From Sulfuricurvum sp. PC08-66 (GTDB lineage: Bacteria > Campylobacterota > Campylobacteria > Campylobacterales > Sulfurimonadaceae): a DNA stretch of 64,000 nucleotides. The stretch spans positions 1 to 64,000 of the forward strand of contig JQIT01000012.1 in the NCBI GenBank assembly GCA_000830255.1, given 5' to 3'. Every line of letters begins with the position of its first letter. Within the stretch, counting starts at the first letter, position 1. Of the stretch, positions 54,194 through 63,240 are shown one piece after another. The notes under the pieces are model-generated. The model was not told the origin of the DNA and did no database searches. It saw only the letters and a list, made by a program, of their open reading frames with translations. The translations under genes were made by a program, and so were the position numbers.

Positions 54194-55372
54194 TTAGAGG
54201 TCAAAAAGCGCACTTTCCAAACGTGCGAAACCTTGACTCATCTCATCTTCGGTCATCGTCAATGCAGGCAAAAAGCGCAACGTATTTCGACCCGCTTTGA
54301 GCACCAAGAGATAGTGTGCGTGCGCTTTGGCAATAACATTTGCCACGGGAATGTCAGGATTGACACGCAATCCTTGGATAAGTCCAATGCCCACATGCTT
54401 GGTAAAAATTGCAGGAAATTTGACCAAAAGTGCCTCTACGTGTGCATCAAAAGCACGCGCAAGTTGGTCGATACGTTTGGCATCGTACGCCTCTTTGAGA
54501 ATCGACAACACCTCCAATGCCGCTGAAGTGACCAAATAATTACCCCCAAACGTGGAGCCGTGATCACCCCCATGCAGTACATCCAACGGTGTCAAAATCG
54601 CTCCGATGGGCACACCGCCACCTAGACCTTTGGCAAGTGTAATGACATCAGGCTTGATGCCGTAGGTTTGCGATGCCGTAAATTCGCCCGTGCGATAGAC
54701 ACCTGTTTGGACTTCATCGACGATGAGCAAAACATTGCGCGCTTTGCACAACTTGGCAAGTGCTTGCACCTTTGCTTTGTCTTGCGCTTCGACCCCGCCT
54801 TCGCCTTGGACGAGTTCTATCATCACCGCGACCGTGTGCTCATCGATGAGACTCTCGATAGCATCGATATCTTTGGCATAGACAAATCCATCGGGGAAGG
54901 GACCAAAATAGGTGTGCATGTCTGGCTGACCTGTCGCCTTGAGCGCTGAAATGGTACGTCCATGAAACGAATGGTCAAGCGTGATAATTTTGTAGCGTTT
55001 GGGCACGCCATCTTTTTCACCATATTTGCGCGCGATTTTGATTGCGCCCTCATTGGCTTCAGCCCCTGAATTGGCGAAAAAGCATTTGACCTTTTGGTCG
55101 TAGAGCGCATTGATAGCTTGGGCCAATTTAGCCTGTGGCTCGATGACATAGAGATTGGAGATGTGCAAAATTTTTTGCGCTTGTTGGGCGATGGCTGTGG
55201 CTACACGCGCATTGGCATGCCCTACGCTACACACCCCAATACCAGAGGTGAAGTCGATGTAGTGTTGCTGTGCATCGTCCCACAGGGTCGCATTGTCCCC
55301 TTTGACGAAGTTGGTGTAGTTGCGTTTATACGTGGGCATTACGTACGTTTGGTCGATGGTTTGTAGATTCAT
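54194..55372 (-). CDS. argD: Acetylornithine aminotransferase
   Basis: 392 residues, class III aminotransferase. PLP lysine is Lys248 in DVITLAKGLGGGVPIGAI. Other signatures: FANSGAEANEGAIKIARKYG, HSFHGRTISALKATGQ, LLIVDEVQTGVYRTG. ATG 55372 overlaps the oxidoreductase stop by four bases. It makes N-acetylornithine in arginine synthesis and often acts in lysine synthesis (DapC). Placement after Oad and a molybdoenzyme is unusual. Confidence 0.9.
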   Translation of the reverse strand: MNLQTIDQTYVMPTYKRNYTNFVKGDNATLWDDAQQHYIDFTSGIGVCSVGHANARVATAIAQQAQKILHISNLYVIEPQAKLAQAINALYDQKVKCFFANSGAEANEGAIKIARKYGEKDGVPKRYKIITLDHSFHGRTISALKATGQPDMHTYFGPFPDGFVYAKDIDAIESLIDEHTVAVMIELVQGEGGVEAQDKAKVQALAKLCKARNVLLIVDEVQTGVYRTGEFTASQTYGIKPDVITLAKGLGGGVPIGAILTPLDVLHGGDHGSTFGGNYLVTSAALEVLSILKEAYDAKRIDQLARAFDAHVEALLVKFPAIFTKHVGIGLIQGLRVNPDIPVANVIAKAHAHYLLVLKAGRNTLRFLPALTMTEDEMSQGFARLESALFDL

Positions 55373-57102
55373 AGTGTTGTTACCTTTATTGAGATTTCTT
55401 GAAAAATAGCGCTGTTTCCTTGCGCACTCGCACGATTGGATGTCAAATAGTTAAGCTTAGGCGTACCAGAGTAAATCATAGCGGTATCGCTACGCAACTG
55501 TTCGTCATGAAGTACCTCTAGCTCGATAGCACCTACCTCGCTTTGAATGTGTACTCTACTGCCTTGGGCAATGCCTAACTCTGGAGAGAGATAGAGTGCC
55601 TTTGAGCGCCTAAACTGAGAATTGAGACTGTGCCTCGATTTGGGACTAATAAGCCACAACCCCTCCTGTATGAAATCATCGTGCATCTCCTCGATAAAGA
55701 GAAACTTCTCATCCTCGGTAAAAAAGCCCTCAGCATAGGGTATTTCAGAGCGACCGTTGATGCGATAGACGTTGTCATGCAGATGTGTCGATTGTGCCGT
55801 GAGGCTATCGATGATAGACTCTTGGCTAGGCAAAGGAGCATACCCAAAGTGCGCACACAATTGTTGCGCCAAATCATATTCACTTATACCCTGCGTGCTC
55901 TCTTTGAGTGGGAGCATCGTTTTGAGTGTATTGTCACCGTAGCTAATTCGCACATCCTTTTTGCTCAGGAAATCTACCCCTGCGATGACAACATTGGCTC
56001 TTTGGGCTGTTTCATTTTCATCCAGACCAAAATAGACCACTTTTTTGCCCGCCATTGCCGCCTCTTGCGCCGCACTGTTGGGCATCATCCCCAAAGGATT
56101 GGCACCTTGTACCACTATCAAATCGTACTTGCTAAAATCGACGGTCACTTTGCTCACGCTTTTGGCACGCATGCCTAGAGGATTGTCGATATCGACCATG
56201 CTATCGCCTAGGAAATTGACACCGCACCCTTCGCGCCCCATATGTCCCAAGAGCATTGCCAAGCTATCGATAGCATGAAGCACACTGTCGCCGTGACTGT
56301 ACGCTTGCACGCTTCGACCTACAAGATAGACCACCTTTTGGTGCGCCACCATCTCCAAAAAAGTATAAATTTGGCTAGGCAATACATCCGATTTTTCTAT
56401 GGCGCGCTTGATACGCATCGAACGCAAGAAATCGTAGTACCACGTATAGTTTTCACTTTTATGCTCTACGTCAGCAATATCTACCAACTCTTCCATGTGT
56501 GCAAAACGTGCCAACAAAAGTGCTAGATAGATATCTCCACGCGGTTTTATTTGGATATGCAAATGTGCCTTTTGGGCAAGTTTGGTTTTTCGGGGGTCGA
56601 TGACGATGAGTTTTTTGCCCTCGATAAGGCGCATCATATGAGAATTGGTCACATCGATGTTACGTCCCCATACCACTACCGTATCGCAGAGCGCTATTTG
56701 ACTTGGCTCTACGAGGTAATTTTTGCCTCGTCCTGCCTCTATGCCTGCGGCACCTGCTCCATCACACAAAGAGCCATGCGTTGTCACGCCACCGTGCTGT
56801 GCAAAAAAATATTCCAAGGATTGTTGCAGTACTCCTAGATTGCCACTGCCTCGATAGAGAAGTGTTCGTTCTTTGGGTGTGGTAGAGAGATAGGAGAGAA
56901 GCTGGCCAACACACTCTTGCGCTGTTGCCGAGACTCCCTCAATATGCGAAGAGAGGGGTGGTCGATGCTTGATATTTGTATAGAGATGCTCACACAATGC
57001 ACCCTGTGTGAAACTATCGCTACCGCCTTTGAGTGCGTCACCCTCGACGACGACATGACACGCGTCATAACAGTCGAGTGGGCAGGCGGTATGGTGTGTC
57101 AT
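55369..57102 (-). CDS. Small molybdopterin oxidoreductase
   Basis: 577 residues, at the short end for bis-MGD enzymes (usually 650-900). The N-terminal 4Fe-4S site is Cys7, Cys11, Cys15 and Cys37 (ACPLDCYDAC, GALC). HGSLCDGAGAAG has Cys113 as a candidate Mo ligand. Later VVVWGRNIDVTNSHMMRL, LIVVQGANPLGMMPNSAAQ, and C-terminal IYSGTPKLNYLTSNRASAQ are typical MPT-binding loops. No TAT signal, so cytoplasmic. No electron-transfer partner subunit lies next to it. Substrate unknown. Confidence 0.8.
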   Translation of the reverse strand: MTHHTACPLDCYDACHVVVEGDALKGGSDSFTQGALCEHLYTNIKHRPPLSSHIEGVSATAQECVGQLLSYLSTTPKERTLLYRGSGNLGVLQQSLEYFFAQHGGVTTHGSLCDGAGAAGIEAGRGKNYLVEPSQIALCDTVVVWGRNIDVTNSHMMRLIEGKKLIVIDPRKTKLAQKAHLHIQIKPRGDIYLALLLARFAHMEELVDIADVEHKSENYTWYYDFLRSMRIKRAIEKSDVLPSQIYTFLEMVAHQKVVYLVGRSVQAYSHGDSVLHAIDSLAMLLGHMGREGCGVNFLGDSMVDIDNPLGMRAKSVSKVTVDFSKYDLIVVQGANPLGMMPNSAAQEAAMAGKKVVYFGLDENETAQRANVVIAGVDFLSKKDVRISYGDNTLKTMLPLKESTQGISEYDLAQQLCAHFGYAPLPSQESIIDSLTAQSTHLHDNVYRINGRSEIPYAEGFFTEDEKFLFIEEMHDDFIQEGLWLISPKSRHSLNSQFRRSKALYLSPELGIAQGSRVHIQSEVGAIELEVLHDEQLRSDTAMIYSGTPKLNYLTSNRASAQGNSAIFQEISIKVTTL

Positions 57103-57114
57103 AGCTGTTTTGGG

Positions 57115-58416
57115 CTAGGCAAAAATAGAGATCATAACACCTGCAGCAACGGCAGACCCAATAACTCCAGCGACATTGGGTCCCATTGCATGCATCAAAA
57201 GCATATTGGTAGGGTCTGCTTTCATCCCCTCTTTGTTGGATACACGTGCCGCCATAGGTACTGCTGATACGCCCGCACTTCCAATAAGCGGATTGATTTT
57301 GTTGGTCGAAAATTTGTTCATCACTTTTGCCATGATGACACCAGCCGCTGTTCCTACTCCAAAAGCAGTTACACCCAAAACCATAATAGCCAATGTCTCA
57401 CCGACCAAAAATTGATCCGCTGCCAACTTGGAGCCTACAGCAAGACCTAAGAAAATGGTAACGATGTTTATCATCGCGTTTTGCAAGGTGTCATTGAGAC
57501 GCTCTACTACACCTGACTCTTTGATAAAGTTACCAAACATAAACGCCCCAATAAGCGGAGTAGACTCAGGCAAAATCATAATCGAGAGCACCAACACGGT
57601 CAAAGGAAAGACCAATTTTTCCATACGTGTGACATGACGCAATGTCGTCATACGAATTTTGCGCTCTTCGGGAGTCGTCAAAGCACGCATTATCGGAGGC
57701 TGAATGATAGGCACCATCGCCATATAGGAGTAGGAAGCCACTGCAATCGCACCCAACAGCTCTGGTGCCAACGCTGATGCAATGTAAATCGAAGTCGGAC
57801 CGTCCGCCCCACCGATGATACTAATGGCTGAAGCTTGTTGCAGTGTGAAATCGAAAAGGTCGGTATATTGCGAGAGTGCCGCCGCACCAATGAGCGTCCC
57901 AAAAATCCCAAATTGTGCCGCCGCACCCAAAAGTGCTGTGCGAGGATTTGAGAGGAGTGGTCCAAAATCGGTCATCGCTCCCACTCCCATGAAAATGAGA
58001 ATCGGGAAGAGCTGATTAGCAATACCCATTTGATAAATAATGCCCAAAAAGCCATCGTGCCCTGCAATTCCAGCGACGGGAATATTGGCTAGCAATCCAC
58101 CAAAGGCAATGGGAATGAGCAAGAGTGGCTCAAATCCTTTGGCAATGGCGAGATAAAAGAGGAGGAAGGTGACCAAAATCATAATGACACGACCCCATCC
58201 TTTGTGGAAATCGCTCATCGGTTCACCATGCGCACTCAACTCATTGGGGTTTGGGTGAATAACAGCATTGATACCTGTCGATTCGATGAAGTTTTCAATC
58301 ATCTCCAACATCGGTTTTTGCTCATAAGGTTGCTGTAATTTAGCCGCCTCTTCTGCTGTCACAGCAAAGAGATGTGTACTCAACGCCAACAAAAAGAGTA
58401 ATACGATTTTTTTCAT
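57115..58416 (-). CDS. oadB: Oxaloacetate decarboxylase beta subunit (Na+ pump)
   Basis: 433 residues. It has a cleavable N-terminal segment (1-20) and about nine membrane helices. Conserved Na+ decarboxylase features: [20 protein letters not shown]-like region, [20 protein letters not shown] with the essential Asp, [20 protein letters not shown], and the C-terminal [20 protein letters not shown]. It exports Na+ while decarboxylating carboxybiotin on the alpha subunit. Four bases after oadA. Confidence 0.95.
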   Translation of the reverse strand: MKKIVLLFLLALSTHLFAVTAEEAAKLQQPYEQKPMLEMIENFIESTGINAVIHPNPNELSAHGEPMSDFHKGWGRVIMILVTFLLFYLAIAKGFEPLLLIPIAFGGLLANIPVAGIAGHDGFLGIIYQMGIANQLFPILIFMGVGAMTDFGPLLSNPRTALLGAAAQFGIFGTLIGAAALSQYTDLFDFTLQQASAISIIGGADGPTSIYIASALAPELLGAIAVASYSYMAMVPIIQPPIMRALTTPEERKIRMTTLRHVTRMEKLVFPLTVLVLSIMILPESTPLIGAFMFGNFIKESGVVERLNDTLQNAMINIVTIFLGLAVGSKLAADQFLVGETLAIMVLGVTAFGVGTAAGVIMAKVMNKFSTNKINPLIGSAGVSAVPMAARVSNKEGMKADPTNMLLMHAMGPNVAGVIGSAVAAGVMISIFA

Positions 58417-58420
58417 TCTA

Positions 58421-60193
58421 CTACTCCATAGTGACGACGACTTGACCTTCAGTGACCTTGTCGCCAGTATTCACGTGCACTGCTTTGACTACACCACCAC
58501 GAGGTGCTACAACATCAATTTCCATTTTCATCGCTTCGATGATGACCAATTTATCGCCCTCTTTGACACTTTGTCCCGCTTTGACGATAACCTTCCAAAT
58601 ACTGCCTGGTAGGAGTGCTTTTACGCTCTCTCCACCTGAACTATTTGCACTTGTAGATTCGCCATTGCTAGAGATAACTTGAATATTCGCATCACCTTGT
58701 GCTACTTGAACGCTAAACTTTTCGCCGTTTACAACTACGGTGTAATTCCCATCTGCCACTGTTGTGTTCTCCTCTTTTTTCATACTGCTTTTTTTACGTA
58801 CATTGACAACTGCTTCACCTTTGAGAAAGGTAATACCCTTCTCTTGACACGCCGCCGCGATAAAAATATTCTCTTCGCTGGTGGCAATACCCTCTTTTTC
58901 AAGCGCGGCTTTCCAATACCCCAACGATTTCGTCTCATCCTCTTGCGCCAAATCGATAGCATGTTTGGTAGTAGGTGCTAGACCCAATTTCTCTGAAGCG
59001 ATTTTGACGATTTCAGGGTCTGGTGCCACAGGAGTTTTACCAAAATAGCCCAAAACCATCTTGCCATAGCCTGGAGCGATAGCTTTCCAAGGACCTTGCA
59101 TGACGTTGTTGAGCGCTTGTTGGAAATAAAACTGCGATACAGGTGTCACAGAGGTACCGTATCCACCCTTCTCAACCACTTCACGCATCGCATCGATGAC
59201 CTCTGGAAAACGGTCGAGGATATTATTGTCACGCATCATTTGCGTATTGGCTGTAAGTGCGCCTCCTGGCATAGGTGAGAAGGGAATGAGTGGCGATACC
59301 ATCGTCGCTTCTGGTGGCATAAAATAGTCATCCAACGCATGTGCAAGCTCTTTTTCATAGACCAAAATTTTGTCAATTTCCAAGCCACCAAGGTCATAAT
59401 TCATCCCTTTGGTCGCGTGGAGCATCGTCAAAATATCAGGCTGACTTGTCCCACCTGATACAGGTGAAGCTGCCATATCGATACCATCGACACCCGCTTC
59501 AAGAGCTGCGAGATAGACCGCTACAGAAACCCCTGCTGTCTCATGCGTATGTAGACGTAGATGTGTTCCTTCGGGTAGAAGTTTACGTGCCATTTTGATA
59601 GTTTCGTGTACTTTGTGTGGACTGCTTGTGCCCGATGCATCCTTGAAACAGACCGAACTATAGGGAATACCGCTGTCGAGAATTGCACGCAACGTCTTCT
59701 CATAAAAGGCTACGTCATGTGCACCATAACACCCTGGAGGCAAATCCATCATCGTCACAACCACTTCGTGTTTGAGACCATGATGTACGATACGTTCTGC
59801 GGAGTATTTGAGGTTCTCTATATCATTAAGTGCGTCAAAATTTCGGATGGTGGTTGCACCATGTTTTTTGAACATTTTGGCGTGCAAATCGATAAGCTCA
59901 GGAGCACCTGTATCGAGCATAACCGTATTGACACCACGTGCAAGCGTTTGCAAATTCGCCTCAGGGCCAACAATGGCGCGAAAGCGATCCATCATCGTAA
60001 AGGCATCTTCGTTGAGGTAGAAATAGAGGCTTTGGAAACGCGCTCCGCCCCCAAACTCAAAGTGCGTGATACCTGCACGCTTTGCCGCTTCGACAGCAGG
60101 AAAGAAATCCTCCATCAATACACGCCCACCAAAAACGGATTGAAACCCGTCTCGGAAGGTCGTATCCATTACATCAATAAACTTTTTTGCCAT
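58421..60193 (-). CDS. oadA: Oxaloacetate decarboxylase alpha subunit, biotin-bearing
   Basis: 590 residues. N-terminal carboxyltransferase domain: [20 protein letters not shown], later [20 protein letters not shown] with metal-binding His residues, and [21 protein letters not shown] helical C-terminal region and a low-complexity Ser/Asn linker lead to a biotinyl domain with [11 protein letters not shown] (Lys556). It moves CO2 from oxaloacetate to biotin. PycB, a pyruvate carboxylase subunit, is homologous; presence of OadB and OadG favours the Na+ pump. Nine bases after oadG. Confidence 0.94.
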   Translation of the reverse strand: MAKKFIDVMDTTFRDGFQSVFGGRVLMEDFFPAVEAAKRAGITHFEFGGGARFQSLYFYLNEDAFTMMDRFRAIVGPEANLQTLARGVNTVMLDTGAPELIDLHAKMFKKHGATTIRNFDALNDIENLKYSAERIVHHGLKHEVVVTMMDLPPGCYGAHDVAFYEKTLRAILDSGIPYSSVCFKDASGTSSPHKVHETIKMARKLLPEGTHLRLHTHETAGVSVAVYLAALEAGVDGIDMAASPVSGGTSQPDILTMLHATKGMNYDLGGLEIDKILVYEKELAHALDDYFMPPEATMVSPLIPFSPMPGGALTANTQMMRDNNILDRFPEVIDAMREVVEKGGYGTSVTPVSQFYFQQALNNVMQGPWKAIAPGYGKMVLGYFGKTPVAPDPEIVKIASEKLGLAPTTKHAIDLAQEDETKSLGYWKAALEKEGIATSEENIFIAAACQEKGITFLKGEAVVNVRKKSSMKKEENTTVADGNYTVVVNGEKFSVQVAQGDANIQVISSNGESTSANSSGGESVKALLPGSIWKVIVKAGQSVKEGDKLVIIEAMKMEIDVVAPRGGVVKAVHVNTGDKVTEGQVVVTME

Positions 60194-60202
60194 CGGAGTC
60201 CT

Positions 60203-60442
60203 TTATGCCTTGTGTTGGTTATGATGTAAAATCGCCGCCATAATAGCTGCCACTCTATTTTTACTGGATGAAGTAGATTGAGTAGCAGTGTGTGTGGTAG
60301 AACTCTTTTTATCAGGGAAATAGCGTTGCAAAATTGCACCCTGAATATTCATGACAATAATCATCAAATAGAGGAACAGATAGACCGTTCCCATTCCTAA
60401 AATCATAAATTTTGTAGCTTCCACTACCAGATTGACTTCCAT
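60203..60442 (-). CDS. oadG: Oxaloacetate decarboxylase gamma subunit
   Basis: 79 residues: one membrane helix (about 12-35, FMILGMGTVYLFLYLMIIVM), a Ser/Thr-rich linker (SSTTHTATQSTSSS), and a C-terminal helix VAAIMAAILHHNQHKA with the His pair that binds zinc in this family. It holds the alpha and beta subunits together. First gene of the run that extends to thiS. AAGGAGAATG lies ahead of the start. Confidence 0.88.
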   Translation of the reverse strand: MEVNLVVEATKFMILGMGTVYLFLYLMIIVMNIQGAILQRYFPDKKSSTTHTATQSTSSSKNRVAAIMAAILHHNQHKA

Positions 60443-60475
60443 TCATTCTCCTTCTCGTTTGGTGTGTGTAATAGT

Positions 60476-60578
60476 AGTGTAACAAAGTTTAAAGGGGCAC
60501 AAAAAAGGGGACAAAAAAGGTGTAATATTAAAAAGTGTTACGAAAATTAGTAGTTTTTTACGAATGCTTTGTTACACT
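60476..60578. promoter_or_regulatory. Divergent oadG/ppa regulatory region with 12-bp inverted repeat
   Basis: AGTGTAACAAAG at 60476-60487 and its exact reverse complement CTTTGTTACACT at 60567-60578 are 79 bases apart. Between them a related TGTTACG lies at 60536-60542. Each arm contains TGTTACA, a match to the HP1021-type box TGTT[TA]C[TA]. The arms flank both start regions in the 160-bp gap, so one factor could control both genes, perhaps with DNA looping. Confidence 0.5.
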
Positions 60579-60602
60579 TCGCGAAATTTTTAAGGAGCGA
60601 AG

Positions 60603-61124
60603 ATGAATCTCGACAAAATCGGCTATGGCGAAAACCCTGACAAAGTAAAAGCGGTTATAGAAATCCCCTACGGCTCAAGCATCAAATATGAAATCGACAA
60701 AGAGAGCGGCGCTGTCGTAGTAGACCGTGTACTACACTCAGCAATGTTCTACCCTGCAAACTATGGCTTTGTAAGCAACACCCTTTCACAAGACGGTGAC
60801 CCAGCAGATGTACTCGTACTCAACCAGTATCCTCTACAAGCAGGCAGTGTTATCAATTGTCGTTTAGTTGGTGTGTTGATTATGGAAGATGAGAGTGGAA
60901 TTGATGAGAAGCTTTTGGCTGTGCCTGTTTCCAAAATCGACCCACGCTTTGAAGAGATCAAAGATATCGATGATCTACCCAAAGCGACGTTGGCAATGGT
61001 CAAAAACTTTTTTGAGACCTATAAAATGCTAGAGCCTAACAAATGGGTAAAAGTAAAAGAGTTCGCAAACAAAGCTGCTGCAACCAAAATACTCCAAGAG
61101 GCTATCGACAACGCCAAAAAATAG
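60603..61124 (+). CDS. ppa: Inorganic pyrophosphatase
   Basis: 173 residues, family I. Conserved metal and substrate residues: AVIEIPYGSSIKYEIDKESG, VDRVLHSAMFYPANYGFVSN, and the signature DGDPADVLVL with its three Asp. C-terminal FFETYKMLEPNKWVKVKEFA fits. It removes PPi from biosynthesis. TTTTAAGGAGCGAAG lies ahead of the ATG. Divergent from the oad run; convergent with serA. Confidence 0.95.
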   Translation: MNLDKIGYGENPDKVKAVIEIPYGSSIKYEIDKESGAVVVDRVLHSAMFYPANYGFVSNTLSQDGDPADVLVLNQYPLQAGSVINCRLVGVLIMEDESGIDEKLLAVPVSKIDPRFEEIKDIDDLPKATLAMVKNFFETYKMLEPNKWVKVKEFANKAAATKILQEAIDNAKK

Positions 61125-61135
61125 GCGTTGCGTAG

Positions 61136-61169
61136 TATCAAAAAACGAAGCCTACAGATTGACGTAGGC
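61136..61169 (-). terminator. Intrinsic terminator of serA
   Basis: On the minus strand GCCTAC, an eight-base loop, GTAGGC (61150-61169), then TTCGTTTTTTG. The stem overlaps the last serA codons and stop. It lies between the convergent ppa and serA genes. Confidence 0.55.
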
Positions 61170-62738
61170 GACGCTCAAACACGCTTCAAGTGCTGCTAGC
61201 TCTTGGAGTGTTTGACTTTTTACTGCTTCATCGACGATGATAATGGCAAGTGCTTGCCCCTTATCATTACGTCCAAGACGAAAATCTGCAATATTGACCG
61301 CATGCTTTGCCATAATGGTGCCAACTTGACCAATCACCCCTGGAACATCTGAATTTTTGAACAAAATCATATGCCCTTTTGGTTCGATATCGAGTTCAAA
61401 CGCATTGAAATTGACAATGCGCTGACGCTCTTCATCGAAGATAGTACCGTAGACACTAAGCGTCTCTTTTTGCGTTGTCAATTTGACACCGATACGGTTT
61501 TTGTAGCCACTGTTATTGCTACGCTCTTCAACTTCGATTTTGATACCACGCTCTAGCGCCACAAACTCTGCATTGATGTAGTTGATGTTGTCACCGATTG
61601 ACTCTTTGAGGGCGCCCACTGTCACAAACGTTGCCAACGATTTTAAAAACTGTGCAATCTCTCCCTCAGCGACAATCTTGATCGATTCGATAGGTGATTT
61701 GCTCGCTTGCGCCAACATAAAGCCCAATTTTTGTCCCAACTCCAAGTAGGGTTTGACAAAGGCGGGAATCGTGCTCTCATCGATAGGAAGATTGAGTGCA
61801 TTGGGGTAGCCAATTCCTTTGGCTGCTGCAATCGCATTTTCTGCCGCTTGAACTGCAATTTTGTATTGCGACTCAAACGTATTAGCGCCCAAGTGTGGAG
61901 AGACACAAATATTGTCCAAATCTAAAAGAGGATGGTCTGTAGCTGGCTCTTTTGAGAATACATCCATACCTGCAAAACGAATTTTGCCCGATTTGAGTCC
62001 ATCGTAGAGTGCTTTTTCGTTGTACAAATCTCCACGCGCACAGTTAATAAGTACAACGCCATCTTTCATTTTGGCGATTTCTGGCGCATCGATCATATTG
62101 ACCGTTTCACTGTTTTTGGGTGTATGAATAGTGATAATGTCACACGCCAAAATATCTTCAAAATTTTTGGTATACGCCACGCCAACATCGGTAGCTTTGC
62201 TAGGCAAAATATAGGGGTCATAGGCAATAACATCCATCTCGAAAGCTAACGCGCGTTTGCCTACGCGACTACCGATATTTCCAAAGCCGATAATGCCAAG
62301 TTTTTTGCCCTTGAGCTCATAACCGTACCATTTTTCACGCTTCCAAATGCGTTGGTTTTTCAAGTGGTCGTGCGAATAGGGAAACATGCGCATACAAGAG
62401 AGAATATGCGTCATGGTAAGCTCAACTGCTGCAATGGTATTTGCCGTAGGAACGTTCATAACGATGACACCCTCTTTGGAGCATCCATCGATATCGACGT
62501 TGTCAACGCCTACGCCTGCACGTACGATGGCTTTGAGTTTTTTGCCTGCCGTGATAAATTTCGTATCCACATCGGTGGAGCTACGGGTAATAGCAATATC
62601 TGCATCTGCGATAACATCAAGAAGTTTAACCTTATCGACATCTGCTGCCATAACCATCTCGATTTCGGGGTCATTTCGCAAAATCTCCAAACCCGATTCA
62701 TGAATGTGGTCACACACCACAATTTTATGTTTGCTCAT
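61152..62738 (-). CDS. serA: D-3-phosphoglycerate dehydrogenase
   Basis: 528 residues, long form: substrate and NAD domains (GKKLGIIGFGNIGSRVGKRA, VVLINCARGDLYNEKALYDG, and the HLGANTFESQ catalytic histidine region), then an intervening ASB domain and a C-terminal ACT domain (DVPGVIGQVGTIMAKHAVNI). First step of serine synthesis, using 3-phosphoglycerate and NAD+. The ACT domain implies feedback by serine. It follows rpsA and a membrane-anchored protein on the same strand. Confidence 0.95.
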   Translation of the reverse strand: MSKHKIVVCDHIHESGLEILRNDPEIEMVMAADVDKVKLLDVIADADIAITRSSTDVDTKFITAGKKLKAIVRAGVGVDNVDIDGCSKEGVIVMNVPTANTIAAVELTMTHILSCMRMFPYSHDHLKNQRIWKREKWYGYELKGKKLGIIGFGNIGSRVGKRALAFEMDVIAYDPYILPSKATDVGVAYTKNFEDILACDIITIHTPKNSETVNMIDAPEIAKMKDGVVLINCARGDLYNEKALYDGLKSGKIRFAGMDVFSKEPATDHPLLDLDNICVSPHLGANTFESQYKIAVQAAENAIAAAKGIGYPNALNLPIDESTIPAFVKPYLELGQKLGFMLAQASKSPIESIKIVAEGEIAQFLKSLATFVTVGALKESIGDNINYINAEFVALERGIKIEVEERSNNSGYKNRIGVKLTTQKETLSVYGTIFDEERQRIVNFNAFELDIEPKGHMILFKNSDVPGVIGQVGTIMAKHAVNIADFRLGRNDKGQALAIIIVDEAVKSQTLQELAALEACLSVAYVNL

Positions 62739-62747
62739 CTTTTTTCC

Positions 62748-63236
62748 TTACAACTCTTTTAGGGTACTCTCTATGCCATATAGGGCCAAATCTTTGACAA
62801 TTGTTTGTAAACTCTCTGCGTCATTACTGTAGAGAAGAACGCCCACTTCATTGTAATAGCGTTCGATTTTATGTTTTACGGCAGATTGGGTTAGCACCTG
62901 CTTGAGGCAAAAATAGTGGTATTGGCTCAAGGCTTGTGTGGTGAGTTTAAAATGTCTAATACGTTTTTGAAATTTTTGATGCACGTCGTGTAACATGGGC
63001 ATCTCAATAGAAATCTCTGTAAGCGGATAAAAGTAGTTCTCTTTCATCGTACGCTCATCAAGTGCCAAACGCCAGTCACGTGTAGTATCTGACGTTTTGT
63101 TGGTTTCGATAGGATCTTTTTGTTTTGCAAAGGGTGCAGGCTTTACACGGTTGATATCTATTAAAAAATAGACAACAAAGAGCATCACCAGTAGCGAAAA
63201 GCCACCAGCGACCCCGTAGACAAGCCATTTATTCAT
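62748..63236 (-). CDS. Single-helix membrane-anchored protein of unknown function
   Basis: 162 residues. N-terminal helix 5-26 (VYGVAGGFSLLVMLFVVYFL) anchors a periplasmic or cytoplasmic domain of about 130 residues, with helices around LTTQALSQYHYFCLKQVLTQ and a final SLQTIVKDLALYGIESTLKE. Located four bases after rpsA and nine bases before serA, so co-transcribed. I recognise no family beyond this context. Confidence 0.62.
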   Translation of the reverse strand: MNKWLVYGVAGGFSLLVMLFVVYFLIDINRVKPAPFAKQKDPIETNKTSDTTRDWRLALDERTMKENYFYPLTEISIEMPMLHDVHQKFQKRIRHFKLTTQALSQYHYFCLKQVLTQSAVKHKIERYYNEVGVLLYSNDAESLQTIVKDLALYGIESTLKEL

Positions 63237-63240
63237 GGGT

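Noticed and set aside
53470-54300. Plus-strand open frame of 276 codons opposite the MidA-like gene
   Set aside because: No domain pattern, and the minus-strand methyltransferase motifs are clear.
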